Origin: a bacterium
Lineage (GTDB): Bacteria; Auribacterota; JABMQX01
DNA length: 7,364 bases
Reading direction: 5' to 3'
Assembly (NCBI GenBank): GCA_013203085.1
Contig: JABMQX010000792.1
Coordinates: 1 to 7,364 of the forward strand
The notes below the pieces were generated by a model. It made no database searches and was not told the origin of the DNA. It saw only the letters and a program-made list of their open reading frames with translations. The translations under genes were made by a program, and so were the position numbers. This document shows positions 5,192 through 7,364 of the stretch, piece by piece; the first letter of the stretch is position 1; each line of letters begins with the position of its first letter.

Positions 5192-6229
5192 ATGGGGCGA
5201 AAGAAAAGCAGCAAGTTGTCGGTCGGGCTGGACGTAGGGAGTTCCTCCGCCAAAGTTGTGGCCCTGATCCGGGAGGGCGGAGGAAAGAGGTTGAGGCTTT
5301 GGAGGTACGGCGTGAAGGTCTTGCCTGAGAGGGCGAGCGAATCCCCCGGCGACGGTCTATCAAAGACAATTAAGGAACTGCTATCAGAGCTGAAACTGGA
5401 TCAGAAGGATGTGAACTTCTCCCTGCCCGGCACGTCGGCGGTCGTCCGGCACATCCAGATGCCGAGGATGACGCTTCAGGAAGCGAAAGAAGCTTTGAAG
5501 TATGAGGCGGGGCAATATATCCCGTTCAAGGCGGAAGAGGCTCAGATGGATTGCCATATGCTCGACAACGCTTCCGACGAGAAGAGCGAGACGATGAAGT
5601 TGATGCTGGTAGCCGCTCGGAAAAGCGAAGCCAAAAAGCGAGTGGGAATACTGGAGCGGGCGGAGCTGACGCCCGTTGTGCTGGATGTGGACTCCATCGC
5701 TATCTTGAACGCCTTCGAGACCACGGGGATTCTGTCAGATCAGGAGGGCCCCATCGGATTGATAAACATCGGGGCGCGGCAGACGAACCTCAACGTCATC
5801 CAGGACGGTCAAGCCGCTTTCACGCGTGATATTGAGGTTGGCGGCGGTGGGATAACCGTCGCCATCGCTCGCGGGTTGGGGGTTAGTCTTGCCGATGCCG
5901 ATGGCTTGAAGGTCGCCGGGGACGCTATCATCCAACCCCATTTGGAGATCGTGCTGAAGTCCATCGTGCACCAACTGCGATCTTCCTTCGATTATTATCA
6001 CGGTAGTTCGGGACAAGACATAAAAAAGGTATACATCAGCGGAGGAACGTCTCTTTTGCAGGGGATACGGGAGTTTCTAACTGAATCCCTGCGCATTGAG
6101 ACGGCACCATGGGATCCTTTCCAGGGGATCGTGACATCGGACTTTGAGGATGATGCCGCTCTTAGTGCTTTGTCTCCTCTGCTACCGGTGGCAGTAGGAC
6201 TCGCCGCCAGGAGAACCGATTCGTCATGA
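5192..6229 (+). CDS. pilM: Type IV pilus assembly protein PilM (actin-like ATPase fold)
   Basis: This is a 345-residue cytoplasmic protein. The ATG at 5192 has GAGAGGA upstream with 7 nt spacing. It has the actin/FtsA-like fold signatures of PilM: phosphate-1 loop GLDVGSSSAKVV (12-23), phosphate-2 region LINIGARQTNLNVI (190-203) and adenosine motif ISGGTSLLQG (282-291). The segment LKYEAGQYIPF (102-112) is characteristic of the family. In known type IV pilus systems PilM binds ATP and the cytoplasmic N-terminus of PilN. This links the assembly ATPases to the PilN/PilO/PilP alignment complex across the envelope. The normal length and intact motifs suggest a functional gene. It overlaps the next gene by 4 nt (ATGA), which indicates translational coupling. 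A type II secretion-like system using a PilM homologue is a possible alternative. Confidence 0.95.
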   Translation: MGRKKSSKLSVGLDVGSSSAKVVALIREGGGKRLRLWRYGVKVLPERASESPGDGLSKTIKELLSELKLDQKDVNFSLPGTSAVVRHIQMPRMTLQEAKEALKYEAGQYIPFKAEEAQMDCHMLDNASDEKSETMKLMLVAARKSEAKKRVGILERAELTPVVLDVDSIAILNAFETTGILSDQEGPIGLINIGARQTNLNVIQDGQAAFTRDIEVGGGGITVAIARGLGVSLADADGLKVAGDAIIQPHLEIVLKSIVHQLRSSFDYYHGSSGQDIKKVYISGGTSLLQGIREFLTESLRIETAPWDPFQGIVTSDFEDDAALSALSPLLPVAVGLAARRTDSS

Positions 6230-6882
6230 TAGAAATAAGTCTTTTGCCTGTTGACGAACAGGCCAAGCCAAAAAGAAGCGCACAGAAGGGATTAGGGTTT
6301 ACGGTTCCAAAGTTCATTCCGAGGGGCTTTGCAATCGCCTTCGTCGTTCTATTGGCGATGTTTGCCGTCTCGTATCTACGAGCTTCTTCCTTGTCAAATA
6401 ATCTCACGAATAGCCGGTTCACTTTAACCGAATTGAAAAAGGACTCCGGGGAAGCTTCAAGCATTGAGGCGAAGCTCGGCCCCCCACCCGGCACGGCGGA
6501 AAAGGTCGAGAAAGGTCCCGGTGGCGCCGAGGCGCCGAAGGACTCCGGAGAGAGGCTGAGACAGAGAGCGGCGATGTTCGAGACCCACCTTGAAAACCGC
6601 AACGTGTGGTCGCGGATGCTTCAGGAGATCACCCTTTGCTGCCCGGAGGAAATCCGCCTTACCGGCATCAAGTTAGTCGCCTTGCGGGCCGGCGTTGCCG
6701 GCCAGGAGGCGAAGGAACTGGTGATTTCCGGTTTCTACGTTACGGGTGCAAACCCGGAGATGATATTGCGGCAGAGGTTATGGGGAAACAAGATAATCGC
6801 AGCGCACTACAAGAATTTCATCCCCATGACCCAGCCGGAACCGGAGAGAACACTTTTTTGGATCCACTGTAGAGAACAATAA
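6226..6882 (+). CDS. pilN: Type IV pilus inner-membrane protein PilN
   Basis: This is a 218-residue bitopic inner-membrane protein. The N-terminus MIEISLLP matches the family's conserved I-N-L-L-P-type motif, which docks into the cytoplasmic PilM; here Ser replaces the usual Asn. Residues about 34-51 are the single transmembrane helix. A short periplasmic helical stretch (52-84) follows, then a Pro/Gly/charged insert (85-108). The C-terminal domain begins at about residue 110 and includes the family-typical NVWSRMLQEI...RLTGIKL segment (126-150), plus an adjacent Cys pair at 138-139. The start codon lies inside the pilM stop (ATGA), so translation is probably coupled. PilN forms a heterodimer with PilO, encoded 17 bp downstream. 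The overall divergence is high, and the call rests on the N-terminal motif, topology and operon position together. Confidence 0.88.
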   Translation: MIEISLLPVDEQAKPKRSAQKGLGFTVPKFIPRGFAIAFVVLLAMFAVSYLRASSLSNNLTNSRFTLTELKKDSGEASSIEAKLGPPPGTAEKVEKGPGGAEAPKDSGERLRQRAAMFETHLENRNVWSRMLQEITLCCPEEIRLTGIKLVALRAGVAGQEAKELVISGFYVTGANPEMILRQRLWGNKIIAAHYKNFIPMTQPEPERTLFWIHCREQ

Positions 6883-6899
6883 AGGCGAGTTATCGGGAA

Positions 6900-7364
6900 A
6901 TGAAGTACACGAAAGAACAGGCAGAAATGTTAGCCCTTCTGGTCCTTATGGGCTGCGCGGTCATCGTCCTGACATTTCTTTATCTGGTAAAGCCGAATTT
7001 TGCGAAGGCTGCTCAGTCCAAGCAGGAATTGACGAAAATCGAGGCAGAAATTGCCACCCTCCACAAGGCGACGTTGGAACTTGCGAAAGCCAAAAAGGAG
7101 ATGGAGACTCTGACGGGGAAGGTCGAGCGTGGCGAAGGGGCGATCTTCTCAGGACTTGAGACCAATCCCCCCCTCACACAAGTCTGCGTCCAGGCGGCAA
7201 CAAAACTCAATCTGAAACCAGCTTTCGGAGCGCAGATAACAAGTCCCTTGCTGGAGTTCAGCGACAAAGGAACCGATGGGAGCCGTGTCACGCGCCATTA
7301 CGATGAAGTGCGGCGAACACTGGACATTCAGTCCGCTGACTTTTTCAGTCTGTGCAGGTTCCTC
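6900..7364 (+). CDS. pilO: Type IV pilus inner-membrane protein PilO, N-terminal part
   Basis: The frame opens at the ATG at 6900 (MKYTKEQAEML) and stays open to the last base, giving 155 visible residues with the C-terminus outside the window. Residues about 11-31 form one transmembrane helix (LALLVLMGCAVIVLTFLYLV). Next comes a periplasmic coiled coil (about 37-80) rich in Lys, Glu and Leu, then the beginning of a globular domain. This topology, with a short cytoplasmic tail, one TM helix, a coiled coil and a ferredoxin-like domain, together with its place directly after pilN, fits PilO, the PilN partner that sets the periplasmic alignment scaffold. The ribosome binding site is weak (GGCGAG, about 10 nt upstream), so re-initiation from pilN is plausible. 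The sequence itself has few diagnostic residues, so the name relies partly on gene order. Confidence 0.8.
   Translation, partial: MKYTKEQAEMLALLVLMGCAVIVLTFLYLVKPNFAKAAQSKQELTKIEAEIATLHKATLELAKAKKEMETLTGKVERGEGAIFSGLETNPPLTQVCVQAATKLNLKPAFGAQITSPLLEFSDKGTDGSRVTRHYDEVRRTLDIQSADFFSLCRFL

Noticed and set aside
1..7364. CRISPR array, insertion sequence, integrase or phage content
   Set aside because: I saw no direct-repeat/spacer series, terminal inverted repeats or recombinase motifs anywhere in the window.

Overview
The window looks like ordinary chromosome of a diderm (Gram-negative-type) bacterium of moderately high GC. The evidence is lipoprotein signal peptides, a PilM/PilN/PilO inner-membrane type IV pilus (or type II secretion-like) module, and a hybrid histidine kinase. 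No rRNA, tRNA, CRISPR array, transposase or integrase was found. The phylum cannot be named from this sequence; the unfamiliar lipoprotein pair hints at a poorly sampled lineage, but that is inference.

Left part (2-2615). The 3' end of a hybrid sensor histidine kinase (ATP-binding G2 box, then a complete receiver domain) reads rightward off the left edge. It converges with two tandem leftward genes (2615->1734, then 1630->752). These encode paralogous lipoproteins of 293 and 292 residues. Each has a lipoprotein signal peptide, a coiled-coil stretch, a conserved C-terminal core and a Gly/Arg-rich tail. I do not recognise the family, and this pair is the most novel content of the window.

Middle (2616-4714). 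A divergent intergenic region of about 495 bp separates the lipoprotein pair from a rightward two-gene unit. The first gene is a specialised NusG paralogue (UpxY/RfaH/LoaP-like antiterminator family) with a plausible sigma-70 promoter and a hairpin-rich leader. It is followed 38 bp later by a zinc-dependent medium-chain alcohol/polyol dehydrogenase with all zinc ligands intact. Such NusG paralogues usually head polysaccharide or other long operons, so a single dehydrogenase followed by a large gap is an unusual neighbourhood.

Right part (4715-7364). A 477 bp non-coding region holds several perfect dyads and a good match to a sigma-54 (-24/-12) promoter at 5044-5060. It leads into pilM-pilN-pilO. 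pilM and pilN overlap by ATGA, pilO follows 17 bp later, and pilO runs off the right edge. PilM is the cytoplasmic actin-like ATPase-fold protein, and PilN and PilO are bitopic inner-membrane proteins that link it to the periplasmic alignment complex. A sigma-54 promoter would match the known control of type IV pilus genes in several bacteria, but here it is a sequence-based inference.
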